Positions 55,576-64,000 of a DNA stretch of 64,000 bases are shown here, piece after piece (positions within the stretch are counted from its first letter, which is position 1; each line of letters starts with the position of its first letter). The position numbers and the translations under genes are program-made. Where the stretch lies: the NCBI RefSeq assembly GCF_003353055.1, contig NZ_QKWJ01000034.1:1-64000 (forward strand), written 5' to 3'. Origin of the DNA: Cupriavidus lacunae (lineage in GTDB: Bacteria; Pseudomonadota; Gammaproteobacteria; Burkholderiales; Burkholderiaceae). Under the pieces are notes generated by a model. The model saw only the letters and a program-made list of their open reading frames with translations. It was not told the origin of the DNA and ran no database searches.

Positions 55576-56517
55576 ATGATAAGCGATACACGTGAGCCCG
55601 TGCTGCGCATCGGCGTCTTCGAAGCTGCGCAGCAAGACGCGATCGACGCCGCATTCCGCTGCGTCTCCGAGGCCGAGATTGCGGCTGACGGCGCCTTGCG
55701 CAGCGCGGTGCGCGCTATCGTCACGCGCAGCAATTTCCAGGTGCCCGCGGCGGTGATTGACCGCCTGCCTGCGTTGCGGGTGATTGCGACTTCCGGCGTG
55801 GGCTACGACGGCATCCCCGTCGCCCATGCCGCCAGGCGCGGCATCGTGGTCACCAACACGCCCGGGGTGCTGGACGCGGCCGTCTGCGAACTCGGCATCG
55901 GCCTGTTGCTGGCGCTGCTGCGTCGGATTCCCGCCGCCGACCGCCATGTGCGCGGCGGCGCCTGGCGCGAGGACGACTTCCCGCTCACCACCAGCCTGGC
56001 CGGCAAGCGCGTCGGCATCGTCGGGCTCGGCCGGATCGGCATGGGCATTGCGCAGCGGCTGATGCCCTTCGGCGTGGAACTGGCCTATAGCGGCACGCAG
56101 CGCGCAAGCTTGCCATACCGCTATTGCGAGAGCCCCATCGCGCTGGCTGAGTCGGTCGACATCCTGATCCTCACCTGCCGTGCGACCGAACAGAATCGCC
56201 ACCTGGTCGATGCCGCGTTACTGGCTGCGCTGGGGCCGGACGGCTACTTGCTCAACCTGGCACGCGGCAGCGTGGTTGACGAGGCGGCACTATGCGAGGC
56301 CCTGCAAGCCGGCACGATCCGGGGCGCGGCGCTCGATGTGTTCGAGTCCGAGCCGCTGGCCGATTCGCCGCTGACCGCGCTGCCCAACGTGTTGCTGTCT
56401 CCGCACGCGGGTACGGCCACCCGGGAAACGCGCGCGGTGATGCTGCGGCTGATGCTGGATAACGTGCAAGCCGTGCTGGCAGGGCGAGCGGCGCTGACCC
56501 CGGTGGCGGTGGCGTGA
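55576..56517 (+). CDS. D-isomer-specific 2-hydroxyacid dehydrogenase
   Basis: A 313-residue NAD(P)-dependent enzyme. The nucleotide-binding loop is VGIVGLGRIGMGIAQ (about 148-162), and the catalytic Arg (LNLARGSVVDE), Glu and His (SPHAGTATRET) are in place. It reduces glyoxylate, hydroxypyruvate or a 2-keto sugar acid, or works in the reverse direction. The ATG at 55576 is preferred to a GTG at 55570, because the AGGGGG ribosome site would otherwise touch the start. It follows the dehydratase after 13 bases. Confidence 0.87.
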   Translation: MISDTREPVLRIGVFEAAQQDAIDAAFRCVSEAEIAADGALRSAVRAIVTRSNFQVPAAVIDRLPALRVIATSGVGYDGIPVAHAARRGIVVTNTPGVLDAAVCELGIGLLLALLRRIPAADRHVRGGAWREDDFPLTTSLAGKRVGIVGLGRIGMGIAQRLMPFGVELAYSGTQRASLPYRYCESPIALAESVDILILTCRATEQNRHLVDAALLAALGPDGYLLNLARGSVVDEAALCEALQAGTIRGAALDVFESEPLADSPLTALPNVLLSPHAGTATRETRAVMLRLMLDNVQAVLAGRAALTPVAVA

Positions 56518-56606
56518 GGACCGGCCCTGGCCCGGCAGCTCAATCGAGTGCGCGACAAACGTAATTCGTCAATCCAGGCGTTTCAAGTTATTCAAGCGAG
56601 GTATTC

Positions 56607-57392
56607 ATGCAATTAGGAATCGAAGGCAAGGTAGGACTGGTGCTGGGCGGCGGCGGCGGCCTGGGCAGCGCCATCGCGCTGGCGCTGGCGGCGGAGGGTG
56701 TGAAGGTCGTGGTCGCCGATGTCAATGAGGAAGCGGCAAGCCGCACCGCGGCCACGATCGCCGCGAAGGGCGGCACGGCGCTTGCGCGCACCTGGGATCT
56801 GGCGGACCTGGCGTCGATCGAGACCCATGTCGCCGCCATCGAGGCCCAGTTTGGCCAGGTCGATATCCTGGTCAACAATACCGGTGGCCCGCCGCCCACG
56901 ACTGCGTTTGGCCAGGAGACGGCACTGTGGCGCAAGCACTTCGAAAGCATGGTGCTGTCGGTGATCGCGATCACCGACCGGGTGCTGCCCGGCATGCGGG
57001 CCAGGCAGTGGGGGCGCATCGTCACCAGTACCTCGTCCGGCGTGGTCGCGCCGATTCCGAACCTGGGCATTTCCAATGCGCTGCGCCTGTCGCTGGTGGG
57101 CTGGTCCAAGACCCTGGCGCGTGAAGTTGGCCGAGACGGCGTGACGGTCAATATCGTGCTGCCAGGGCGCATCGCCACCGACCGCATCCGCTTCCTGGAT
57201 GAAGCCAAGGCCGGCCGAGAGCAGCGCCCGGTGGAGGAGGTGTCGGCCGAAAGCACCGCCGCCATTGCGGTGGGCCGCTACGGCCGCCCGGAGGAATATG
57301 CCGATGCGGTGGCATTCCTGGCCAGCGACCGCGCCGGCTATATCACCGGCTCCACCATTCGCATCGACGGTGGCCTTATCCAGAGTATCTGA
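56607..57392 (+). CDS. SDR-family protein lacking the usual Tyr-Lys catalytic pair
   Basis: A 261-residue Rossmann protein. The cofactor loop is GLVLGGGGGLGSAIALALA (TGxxxGIG type) and the NNTGG-type motif is VNNTGGPPP. The catalytic region should read YxxSK but is LGISN (in PNLGISNALRLS), so the conserved Tyr and Lys are missing, while the Ser of TSSG is kept. As I recall, a subgroup of SDRs shares the PIPN...SN pattern, so this is probably ancestral and not a recent mutation. It may bind NAD(P) without classical dehydrogenase chemistry. It is in line with the sugar-acid genes (89 bases after the dehydrogenase). Confidence 0.82.
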   Translation: MQLGIEGKVGLVLGGGGGLGSAIALALAAEGVKVVVADVNEEAASRTAATIAAKGGTALARTWDLADLASIETHVAAIEAQFGQVDILVNNTGGPPPTTAFGQETALWRKHFESMVLSVIAITDRVLPGMRARQWGRIVTSTSSGVVAPIPNLGISNALRLSLVGWSKTLAREVGRDGVTVNIVLPGRIATDRIRFLDEAKAGREQRPVEEVSAESTAAIAVGRYGRPEEYADAVAFLASDRAGYITGSTIRIDGGLIQSI

Positions 57393-57472
57393 GGCCGAGG
57401 CGCAGGAACTGCCGCCCGCGCCTCGGCAAGACCGAACCCGCCCCATCACCTGCTATCGCCGGAGAGACAAAG

Positions 57473-58408
57473 ATGCTATTGACCGCTTACGCCAAGGGTG
57501 TCTTCCCCATCGCGCCCACGCCATTCCTGGACGACGGATCGATCGACGTGAGTTCGATCGATCGTTTGATGGACTTCTATCTCGGCTGCGGCGCGACCGG
57601 CGTGACCGTGCTCGGCCAACTCGGCGAAGCGCCCAAGCTCGAGCACGCCGAGTCGATCGACGTGGCCGCGCGCATGATCCGGCGCGCGGGCAGGCTGCCG
57701 GTGGTGGTCGGGGTCTCGGCGCCGGGTTTCGCCAGCATGCGCGCGCTGACGCGCGAGGTGATGGACCTGGGTGCGGCCGGCGTCATGATCGCGCCGCCCA
57801 ACACGCTGCGCACCGACGACCAGATCGTCGGTTACTACCGGCAGGCGGTAGACGCGATCGGCGCCGACGTGCCGTTCGTGCTGCAGGACTATCCGCTGAC
57901 GTTCTCGGTGCAGATGACGCCTGGCGTGATCCACCGCATCGTCGGCGAGTTGCCCTCGTGCGTCATGCTCAAGCACGAAGACTGGCCCGGCCTGGAAAAG
58001 ATCTCCGCCCTGCGCGCCTTCGAGAAGGACGGCTCAATGCGGCACATCTCCATCCTTTGTGGGAATAACGGGCTGTTCCTTGACTACGAAATGGAGCGCG
58101 GCGCCGATGGCGCCAATACCGGCTACTGCTTCCCCGATATGCTCTGCGACGTGGTGCGCTTGTCAGCCCAGGGTGAGCGCGAGGCCGCGCACGATCTCTT
58201 CGATGCCCACCTGCCGCTGCTGCGCTATGAGCAGCAGCCCGGCGCCGGCCTGGCCGTGCGCAAGTACGTGATGATGCGCCGTGGGCTCCTCACCTGCGCG
58301 GCGCAGCGCAAGCCAGCGGCGGCCATGTCGGCGACGGCCCGGCACGAAGTGGAGCACCTGCTGCGGCGTCTGGCAAAGCATGACCCGCGCGCGGCACTGG
58401 CAGATTAA
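57473..58408 (+). CDS. DHDPS-family aldolase/dehydratase (2-keto-3-deoxy acid enzyme)
   Basis: A 311-residue TIM-barrel protein. The Schiff-base Lys167 lies in CVMLKHEDWPG and Tyr140 in VLQDYPLTF; the pyruvate-binding loop is GQLGEAPKL. Members split 2-keto-3-deoxygluconate-type acids or dehydrate them (for example 2-keto-3-deoxy-L-arabonate or 5-keto-4-deoxyglucarate dehydratase, giving alpha-ketoglutarate semialdehyde). Next to an IlvD/Edd dehydratase and an RraA-like protein, either use fits. The semialdehyde product would need an enzyme such as the ALDH at 12106. Confidence 0.86.
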   Translation: MLLTAYAKGVFPIAPTPFLDDGSIDVSSIDRLMDFYLGCGATGVTVLGQLGEAPKLEHAESIDVAARMIRRAGRLPVVVGVSAPGFASMRALTREVMDLGAAGVMIAPPNTLRTDDQIVGYYRQAVDAIGADVPFVLQDYPLTFSVQMTPGVIHRIVGELPSCVMLKHEDWPGLEKISALRAFEKDGSMRHISILCGNNGLFLDYEMERGADGANTGYCFPDMLCDVVRLSAQGEREAAHDLFDAHLPLLRYEQQPGAGLAVRKYVMMRRGLLTCAAQRKPAAAMSATARHEVEHLLRRLAKHDPRAALAD

Positions 58409-58438
58409 ACCCCAAATCAAGTTCAATAAGGAAACATC

Positions 58439-59170
58439 ATGGCGACCACATCGCTTCCCCTCGACGAAAGTGTGATCAAGGCTCTGCAAGGCGTGACGAC
58501 CGCAACCCTCACCACCGTGCTGCTCAAGCATGGCCTGCGCAACGTCTGGCTGCGCGGCACGCGGCCGCTGTCACCCGGTCAGCCGCGCCTGGTCGGCCGC
58601 GCTTTTACCTTGCGCTTCGTGCCCGCTCGCGAAGACCTGGCGACGCCGGCCTCCTGGGGCTCGCCGATTTCCACGCGTGCGGCCATCGAGGACATGCCGG
58701 CCGGCTGCATCGCGGTGGTGGGCGCGCTGGGTGTGACCGATGCAGGCATCTTCGGCGATATCCTGTGCGCGCGCCTGCGCAAGCGCGGCGTGGCCGGGCT
58801 GGTGACCGACGGTGTGGTGCGCGATGTGGCTGGGGTCCTGGGTACGGGATTGCCGGTGTGGTGCCAGGGCGCAGCGGCACCAGCTTCGGTCGCCGGTCTC
58901 ACCTTCGTCGGCTGGCAGGAGCCCATCGACTGCGGCGGCGTTGCGGTGTTCCCCAACGATGTCATCGTGGTGGACCAGGACGGCGCGGTGCTGATTCCCG
59001 CCGCCATGCTTGACGAAGTGATTGCTGCGTCAGTGGAACAGGAGCGCCTGGAGGGCTGGATCATGCAGGAAGTGGAGCGCGGCATGCCGTTGCCCGGCTT
59101 GTATCCGCCCAACGATGAGAACAAGGCGCGGTACAAGGCCTGGACGGAAGGCGAAGGCGCGGACCGCTAA
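58439..59170 (+). CDS. RraA / HMG-CHA aldolase family protein
   Basis: A 243-residue protein with the family core GALGVTDAGIFGDILCARLRKRGVAG and the catalytic LVTDGVVRDVAG segment holding the conserved Arg and Asp. The family includes 4-hydroxy-4-methyl-2-oxoglutarate aldolase, oxaloacetate decarboxylase-like enzymes and the RNase E inhibitor RraA. In a catabolic operon an aldolase or decarboxylase acting on a 2-keto acid is more likely than RNase regulation. It is 30 bases after the DHDPS-like gene and ends the operon, convergent with a LysR gene. Confidence 0.83.
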   Translation: MATTSLPLDESVIKALQGVTTATLTTVLLKHGLRNVWLRGTRPLSPGQPRLVGRAFTLRFVPAREDLATPASWGSPISTRAAIEDMPAGCIAVVGALGVTDAGIFGDILCARLRKRGVAGLVTDGVVRDVAGVLGTGLPVWCQGAAAPASVAGLTFVGWQEPIDCGGVAVFPNDVIVVDQDGAVLIPAAMLDEVIAASVEQERLEGWIMQEVERGMPLPGLYPPNDENKARYKAWTEGEGADR

Positions 59171-59219
59171 ACGCTCCGGGCGCCCACGCGCGCGCGCCGT
59201 CATTGCGGCGGCCGCGCGG

Positions 59220-60101
59220 TCAGCTTCCCCGTGCACGTCGCGAGGCCATGCCGAACGCCAGGAATGCCTGCGACAGTGCGGCGTGCGCTCCGTGTGGCGA
59301 CCACAGGAATCCCACCTTGCGCACCGGCGCCCGCCCGGGCAGCGGGATCCGCGCCACCTTCAGGCCCTCGGGCCACGGCGGCGTCCAGTCTGGCACCAGC
59401 GAGACGCCGATGCCCTGGTGGACCATGGTGGCGATGGCATTGAGCGCATCGATCTCCAATCGTTCCTGCGGCATGATGTTGTGCTCCTGCAAGTAGCGGT
59501 CTGCCACCATGCCCCCCCACACGCCGCGGTCATAGCGAATGAAAGGCTCGCTGGCGAGCAGGTCATGCGCGCCGCGGCCGGCCATGGCCTGCGATGCCAG
59601 CACGATGAACGGCTCTTCAACCAGCACTTGCCAGGCGAATGCCTTGGGAATCGTGAACTGCGGTGCCACAATGATGCCAGCGTCCAGCTCACCCGAGACG
59701 ATGCGCCGGTACAGGTGTGAAGATGCGCCTGGCTCCACGAAAATCTTCAGCTGCGGATGCGCCGTGTAGAGCCCTTCCAGTATCGGCGGCAACAGGCCGG
59801 TCAACGAGGAAGTCGACACGCCAAGCCGCAGTTCTCCCACCAGGGTGTCGTCATGCGCCACCGCGCTCAGGTCGCGCACGTCGCGCACCACCGCGCGCGC
59901 CTTGGGCAGGATCCGCAAGCCACCCTGGGTCGGCAGCACCGTGCGGCCCGCGCGCTGAACCAGCGGAGTATCCAGCGCGTCCTCCGGCGCCTGGACCCGC
60001 GCCGCAATCGCGGCTGCCGTGAGGCCCAGGCGACGCGCAGCTTCCGCGAAGGAACCGTACTCGACCACGGCGACGAAGCTCTGCAGGTAGCGGGTGTCCA
60101 T
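59220..60101 (-). CDS. LysR family transcriptional regulator
   Basis: A 293-residue LysR protein. The helix-turn-helix (GSFAEAARRLGLTAAAIAARVQAPED) is slightly unusual in the recognition helix, and the effector domain follows. It is divergent from the Bug-UxaA-SMP-30 genes that start at 60304, so it probably controls them, and it converges with the RraA-like gene. A weak inverted repeat (ATTGA...TCAAT, 60116-60138) lies just before its start. Confidence 0.88.
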   Translation of the reverse strand: MDTRYLQSFVAVVEYGSFAEAARRLGLTAAAIAARVQAPEDALDTPLVQRAGRTVLPTQGGLRILPKARAVVRDVRDLSAVAHDDTLVGELRLGVSTSSLTGLLPPILEGLYTAHPQLKIFVEPGASSHLYRRIVSGELDAGIIVAPQFTIPKAFAWQVLVEEPFIVLASQAMAGRGAHDLLASEPFIRYDRGVWGGMVADRYLQEHNIMPQERLEIDALNAIATMVHQGIGVSLVPDWTPPWPEGLKVARIPLPGRAPVRKVGFLWSPHGAHAALSQAFLAFGMASRRARGS

Positions 60102-60115
60102 AACAAAAAAATTCT

Positions 60116-60138
60116 ATTGATTGAACAAGGCGGTCAAT
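60116..60138. promoter_or_regulatory. Weak inverted repeat, possible LysR site
   Basis: ATTGA and TCAAT flank a 13-base centre, 15 bases upstream of the LysR start and between the divergent genes. The position is right for autoregulation, but the arms are only five bases long. Confidence 0.25.
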
Positions 60139-60303
60139 GCTGTTTTTGCATTCTGCCAGTTCCTAAAATTTGTCTCAAATCAAATCAGGAATCCCCAGGG
60201 GACGACGCGGCCTGAGTCGATAACAGGAGCATCGGGCCATCCGTGGAAAAAGAGCCGCGATGGGCCAGTGCTGAAAACAGGACATAACAACCAGGAGACA
60301 GCC

Positions 60304-61317
60304 ATGCCCACCATTCCCTTTCCCCGCCGGCGCAACGACGAGCGCCGCCGCATTGTGCTTTGCGCAGCGATTGCCGGTATCGTCGCGACACTCTGCGCCT
60401 CGCCTTCAGGCGCGGCCGACGCCTATCCGGCCAAGACTATCCGCATCGTGGTGGGTTTCGCCCCTGGCGGCGGCGCCGACATCGTGGCCCGCCAGCTTGG
60501 CACCCAGCTCACCAGGCAAACGGGCCAGACTGTGATCGTCGATAACCGGCCCGGCGCCACCGGCACCATTGCGGCGGCCAACCTGGCCCAGTCGGCCGCC
60601 GACGGCTATTCGACCATGCTGGCGTCGCAGTCGACCATGGTCATCGCGCCGAGCATGTATGCAAAGCTGCCCTTCGATCCGCTAAAAGACTTCATGCCGG
60701 TGACGCAAGTGGTGTCGATGCCGCTGGTGATGGTGGTGCATCCGTCGGTGCCGGCCAGTACGGCGCAGGACGTGATCGCGCTCGCGCGCGCCGGCAAGCT
60801 GAGCAGCTATGCCTCGTCGGGCCCTGGCGGCCCGCAGCACATTGCCGGTGCGCTGTTCGACTCGATGAGCGGCATCAGCCTGACGCACGTGCCTTACAAG
60901 GGTGAGTCGGCGGCGCTGACCGACGTGATGGCAGGCACAGTGCCGGTGATGTTTGCCAACGTGCCGGTGGCTGCGCCGTTCATCAAGAGCGGCAAGCTCA
61001 AGGCAATCGCGGTGTCCAGTCTCGCGCGCGCCCAGGCGCTGCCGCAGGTGCCGACGCTGTCGGAGGCGGGGCTGAACCGCTTCGAGGTGCTGACATGGTA
61101 TGGCCTGTTCGTGCCTGCCAAGACGCCAAAGGCTATTGCCAGCAAGATCAGCGACGAGGTCAGCGTAGCCCTGAAGGATCCGGGGCTGCGCGCCAAGTTC
61201 GCCGAGCAGGGCCTCACTACCCTCGGCACGAGCCCCGAACAGTTTGGCAAGTTCATGGCCACGGAAGTCCCGAAGTGGGCCAGCGTGGTGAAGAGCGCCG
61301 GCATCCAGCCCGAGTGA
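60304..61317 (+). CDS. Bug/TctC-family periplasmic solute-binding protein (fourth of four)
   Basis: A 337-residue protein. A long N-region with RRRNDERRR precedes the hydrophobic signal core (cleaved near SGAADA), then YPAKTIRIVVGFAPGGGAD, VDNRPGATGTIAA and a conserved C-terminal half. The start at 60304 has AGGAGACA upstream. It is the first gene after the divergent LysR and is followed by a galactarate/altronate-type dehydratase gene after 43 bases, so it may bind an aldaric or aldonic acid. Confidence 0.88.
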   Translation: MPTIPFPRRRNDERRRIVLCAAIAGIVATLCASPSGAADAYPAKTIRIVVGFAPGGGADIVARQLGTQLTRQTGQTVIVDNRPGATGTIAAANLAQSAADGYSTMLASQSTMVIAPSMYAKLPFDPLKDFMPVTQVVSMPLVMVVHPSVPASTAQDVIALARAGKLSSYASSGPGGPQHIAGALFDSMSGISLTHVPYKGESAALTDVMAGTVPVMFANVPVAAPFIKSGKLKAIAVSSLARAQALPQVPTLSEAGLNRFEVLTWYGLFVPAKTPKAIASKISDEVSVALKDPGLRAKFAEQGLTTLGTSPEQFGKFMATEVPKWASVVKSAGIQPE

Positions 61318-61360
61318 GCGGCGCCTGACCTTTATCCGATTCCGCAATCCAGGAAACCGT

Positions 61361-62905
61361 ATGGAAACCCAGAAGAAGAGCATCATCGGACCTTGCATCC
61401 GCCTGCATCCTGCGGACAACGTGTTGGTAGCCCGTATGAACGTGGCCATCGGCGCGCAAGTGCCGGGGGAGACCTGGGGCGTGCGCAGCCAGGTGCTCGC
61501 CGGCCACAAGATCGCCGCCCGCTTTATCAAGGCCGGTGAGCCGATCCTGAAGTACAACGTCTGCATCGGCTTTGCCGCGGCCGATATCCAGCCGGGCAGC
61601 TACGTGCATTCGCACAACGTCAGCTTCCAGGAGTACGAGCGGGACTACGCCTTCGGCCGCGACTACCAGTCCGTGGTCCCGGTCGAAGCCGGCCGGCAGG
61701 CGAGCTTCGACGGTATCGTGCGCGCCGACGGCCGGGTGGGCACTCGCAACTATCTCGGCATCCTCTCCACGGTGAATTGCTCGGCCACCGTCGTACGCAA
61801 GATCGCGGAGTGGTTCACGCCGGAGCGGCTGGCAGACTTCCCCAACGTCGATGGCGTGGTGGCGTTCAGTCACTCGCTGGGCTGCGGCATGGAGATGACC
61901 GGCGAGCCGATGGATCTGCTGCGCCGGACCATGGCCGGCTATGCGCGCCACGCCAACCTGGGCGCCGCGCTGATCGTGGGGCTGGGCTGCGAACGCAACC
62001 AGCTCAACGGCCTGCTCGACACGCAGTCTCTGGAACCTGGCCCCATGCTGCGTACCTTCGTCATGCAGGAAAGCGGCGGCACGCGCAAGACCATTGAGGC
62101 CGGCATTGCCGCGGTCATGGAATTGCTACCGCAGGTCAATCGCGTGGAGCGCCGTCCGGTGCCGGCCAGCCACCTGATGGTGGGCCTGCAGTGCGGCGGC
62201 TCGGACGGGTTCTCGTCCATCACCGCCAATCCGGCGCTGGGCGCGGCCGTGGATCTGCTGGTGCGCCACGGCGGCACCGCCATCCTGTCGGAGACGCCGG
62301 AAATCTACGGGGTGGAGCACACGCTGACGCGCCGTGCCGCCAGCCGCGCCGTCGGCGAAAAGCTGCTGGAACGCGTGCGCTGGTGGAAGGAGGACTATTC
62401 CGTCGGACGTGATGTGCAGATCAACGGCGCCGTCAGCCCGGGCAACCAGATGGGCGGCCTGGCCAACATCTTCGAAAAGTCACTGGGCTCGTCGATGAAA
62501 GGCGGCACCGGTCCGCTGATGGACGTGTACCGTTACGCCGAGCCGGTCACGCAGCACGGGCTGGTATTCATGGACACGCCGGGCTACGACCCGGTTTCGG
62601 CCACCGGCCAGATCGCCGGCGGCGCCAACCTGATCGCCTTCACCACCGGACGCGGCTCGATGTTCGGCGCCAAGCCTGTCCCCAGCCTCAAGCTGGCCAC
62701 CAATTCGCCGATGTATCGCCGGCTGGAGGAAGACATGGACCTGAATTGCGGCACGATTCTCGACGGCGAGAAAACCATTGAGCAGGTCGGCGAAGAGATC
62801 TTCCAGTTGATGCTGCGTACCGCTTCGGGCAAAGCGTCGAAGAGCGAACTGCTTGGGCTCGGGGACAACGAATTCGTGCCTTGGCATATCGGCATCATGA
62901 GCTGA
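61361..62905 (+). CDS. UxaA/GarD-family dehydratase (SAF plus UxaA domains)
   Basis: A 514-residue protein. Residues about 10-90 form the SAF domain and the remainder the UxaA/GarD catalytic domain, with VGTRNYLGILSTVNCS, VAFSHSLGCGM and VGLGCERNQLNG motifs, which contribute ligands for the iron-dependent reaction. Full-length fusions of this kind are altronate dehydratase (495 residues in E. coli) and galactarate dehydratase (523). The product is a keto-deoxy acid that the DHDPS-like enzyme at 57473 could use. Substrate not certain. Confidence 0.86.
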   Translation: METQKKSIIGPCIRLHPADNVLVARMNVAIGAQVPGETWGVRSQVLAGHKIAARFIKAGEPILKYNVCIGFAAADIQPGSYVHSHNVSFQEYERDYAFGRDYQSVVPVEAGRQASFDGIVRADGRVGTRNYLGILSTVNCSATVVRKIAEWFTPERLADFPNVDGVVAFSHSLGCGMEMTGEPMDLLRRTMAGYARHANLGAALIVGLGCERNQLNGLLDTQSLEPGPMLRTFVMQESGGTRKTIEAGIAAVMELLPQVNRVERRPVPASHLMVGLQCGGSDGFSSITANPALGAAVDLLVRHGGTAILSETPEIYGVEHTLTRRAASRAVGEKLLERVRWWKEDYSVGRDVQINGAVSPGNQMGGLANIFEKSLGSSMKGGTGPLMDVYRYAEPVTQHGLVFMDTPGYDPVSATGQIAGGANLIAFTTGRGSMFGAKPVPSLKLATNSPMYRRLEEDMDLNCGTILDGEKTIEQVGEEIFQLMLRTASGKASKSELLGLGDNEFVPWHIGIMS

Positions 62906-62943
62906 TTTCCGGTATACGGGAACAGCCAGAAGGAAAGTACGTC

Positions 62944-63885
62944 ATGTGGCAACCAAGTGCACGATACCCCGATCCTCGCATCCAGGTTCTGGATCCGGAG
63001 TTCGAGAAATACCGGATCGCCTACGCCGCCGTGGAGCAGATCGCAACTGGATTCCGCTGGGCGGAAGGGCCAGTGTGGTTCGGCGATGGCCGCTTTTTGT
63101 TGTGGAGCGACATTCCGAATAACCGGATGATGAAGTGGGAAGAGGAGACTGGCGCGGTCAGCGTGTACCGGCAACCGTCTGGCTACGCCAATGGCAACAC
63201 ACGGGACCGGCAAGGGCGGTTGATCACGTGCGAGCACGGCGGGCGCCGCGTTGTGCGCACCGAATATGACGGCGGCCTCACGGTGCTGGTCGACAGCTTT
63301 GAGGGGAAGCGCCTCAATTCGCCCAACGACGTCGTCGTCAAATCCGACGGCTCCATCTGGTTCACCGATCCGCCCATGGGAATCCAGGGCAATTACGAAG
63401 GTCGCGCAGCGACCCCGGAACTGCCGCATTCGGTCTACCGGATCGACGCCGGCTCGGGCTCGCCGACCGTCATGACAACGGAACTGAAGGGGCCTAACGG
63501 CTTGTGTTTCTCGGCCGACGAGCGCATCTTGTACGTCATCGAGTCGCGCGGAACGCCGGGGCGCAAGATCTGGGCCTATGACGTTGTCGACAGTGGCACG
63601 CGTATCGCCAACGGAAGAATCCTGCTTGATGCGGGCGCAGGAACCCTCGACGGTATGCGCTGCGATATTCACGGAAACCTCTGGTGTGGCTGGGGCATGG
63701 GCAGCGACGATCTTGACGGCGTCATGTGCGTGTCGCCCGAGGGAAAACTGATCGGTCGCATCGCACTTCCGGAACGCTGTGCCAATCTCTGTTTTGGCGG
63801 ACCAATGCGCAATCGCCTCTTTATGGCTTCTTCCCAGTCGATCTATGCCTTGTATGTGAACACGCAAGGCGCCGTCGGCGGCTGA
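62944..63885 (+). CDS. SMP-30/gluconolactonase-family sugar lactonase
   Basis: A 313-residue six-bladed beta-propeller protein. Metal-binding residues known from the family are present: Glu in RWAEGPVWF, Asn in LNSPNDVVV, and Asp in DGMRCDIHGNLW. It hydrolyses aldonolactones to the free sugar acids, a step before the dehydratases. The start at 62944 is favoured by AAGGAAA upstream. The start of an adjacent gene may lie beyond the AT-rich tail 63940-64000 at the right edge of the window, in which I see no gene. Confidence 0.87.
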   Translation: MWQPSARYPDPRIQVLDPEFEKYRIAYAAVEQIATGFRWAEGPVWFGDGRFLLWSDIPNNRMMKWEEETGAVSVYRQPSGYANGNTRDRQGRLITCEHGGRRVVRTEYDGGLTVLVDSFEGKRLNSPNDVVVKSDGSIWFTDPPMGIQGNYEGRAATPELPHSVYRIDAGSGSPTVMTTELKGPNGLCFSADERILYVIESRGTPGRKIWAYDVVDSGTRIANGRILLDAGAGTLDGMRCDIHGNLWCGWGMGSDDLDGVMCVSPEGKLIGRIALPERCANLCFGGPMRNRLFMASSQSIYALYVNTQGAVGG

Positions 63886-64000
63886 ATCTCAGTCTTGCCG
63901 TACTCACTTTTTCTTCCTGTTTGGCTGCTCGGAGAGCTCAGTCATTTAATTTGCAATTAACGTTTGTAATTGTGCTTATAAATAGTATAGGTTTTTGGAG

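Noticed and set aside
53688-55733. 681-codon open frame opposite the IlvD/Edd dehydratase
   Set aside because: Antisense shadow of a gene with all three cluster cysteines and clear family motifs.

Overview
The window looks like a chromosomal or megaplasmid segment of a high-GC betaproteobacterium of the Burkholderiaceae, most likely Cupriavidus or a close relative. The evidence is four intact Bug/TctC periplasmic binding proteins plus a remnant, a DUF4148 protein, Burkholderiales-type porins, many LysR regulators and a dense set of catabolic operons. No rRNA, tRNA or CRISPR array was seen. Mobile DNA is limited to the probable edge of an IS4-type transposase at the left end.

Layout: 1-2.5 kb holds a transposase edge, an AAHS-type aromatic acid transporter and an intradiol catechol dioxygenase. 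2.6-4.1 kb holds an MFS remnant and a porin. 4.6-13.5 kb is a tight operon with an SsuABC-like importer, an FAD oxidoreductase, a CoA-transferase, an enoyl-CoA hydratase and a 7Fe-type ferredoxin, then a LysR gene and an alpha-ketoglutarate semialdehyde dehydrogenase type ALDH; its substrate is unknown. 13.6-21.7 kb (minus strand) is a tripartite RND efflux system followed by its likely two-component regulator. 22-25 kb holds a membrane protein, a DUF4148 protein and a frameshifted porin. 25.1-28.5 kb is one large zinc-ribbon/cyclase/ATPase/TPR protein. 28.9-31.2 kb is a heavy-metal-type two-component system and a small secreted protein.

31.4-39.7 kb is the acetone carboxylase locus: acxABC on the minus strand and the sigma-54 activator acxR divergent from it, with an LRAT-domain gene between them. 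I find sigma-54 promoters in front of both acxA and the LRAT gene, and paired copies of one inverted repeat on both flanks. This suggests the LRAT protein belongs to the acetone regulon, and it is the most interesting observation in the window.

39.8-43.8 kb is a LysR gene with a two-subunit molybdenum hydroxylase. 44-52.5 kb holds two Bug proteins, a gamma-glutamyltransferase-like hydrolase, a TauE-type exporter, a D-threonine-aldolase-type enzyme, an N-acyl-D-amino-acid deacylase and a DauR/YheO-type regulator; together these look like D-amino-acid or N-acyl amino acid utilisation. 52.8-63.9 kb is a sugar-acid region: Bug proteins, IlvD/Edd dehydratase, 2-hydroxyacid dehydrogenase, SDR, DHDPS-like aldolase or dehydratase, RraA-like aldolase, divergent LysR, UxaA/GarD dehydratase and SMP-30 lactonase. 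The ALDH at 12.1 kb could finish an oxidative (Weimberg-type) route from this region to 2-oxoglutarate, although it is 40 kb away.
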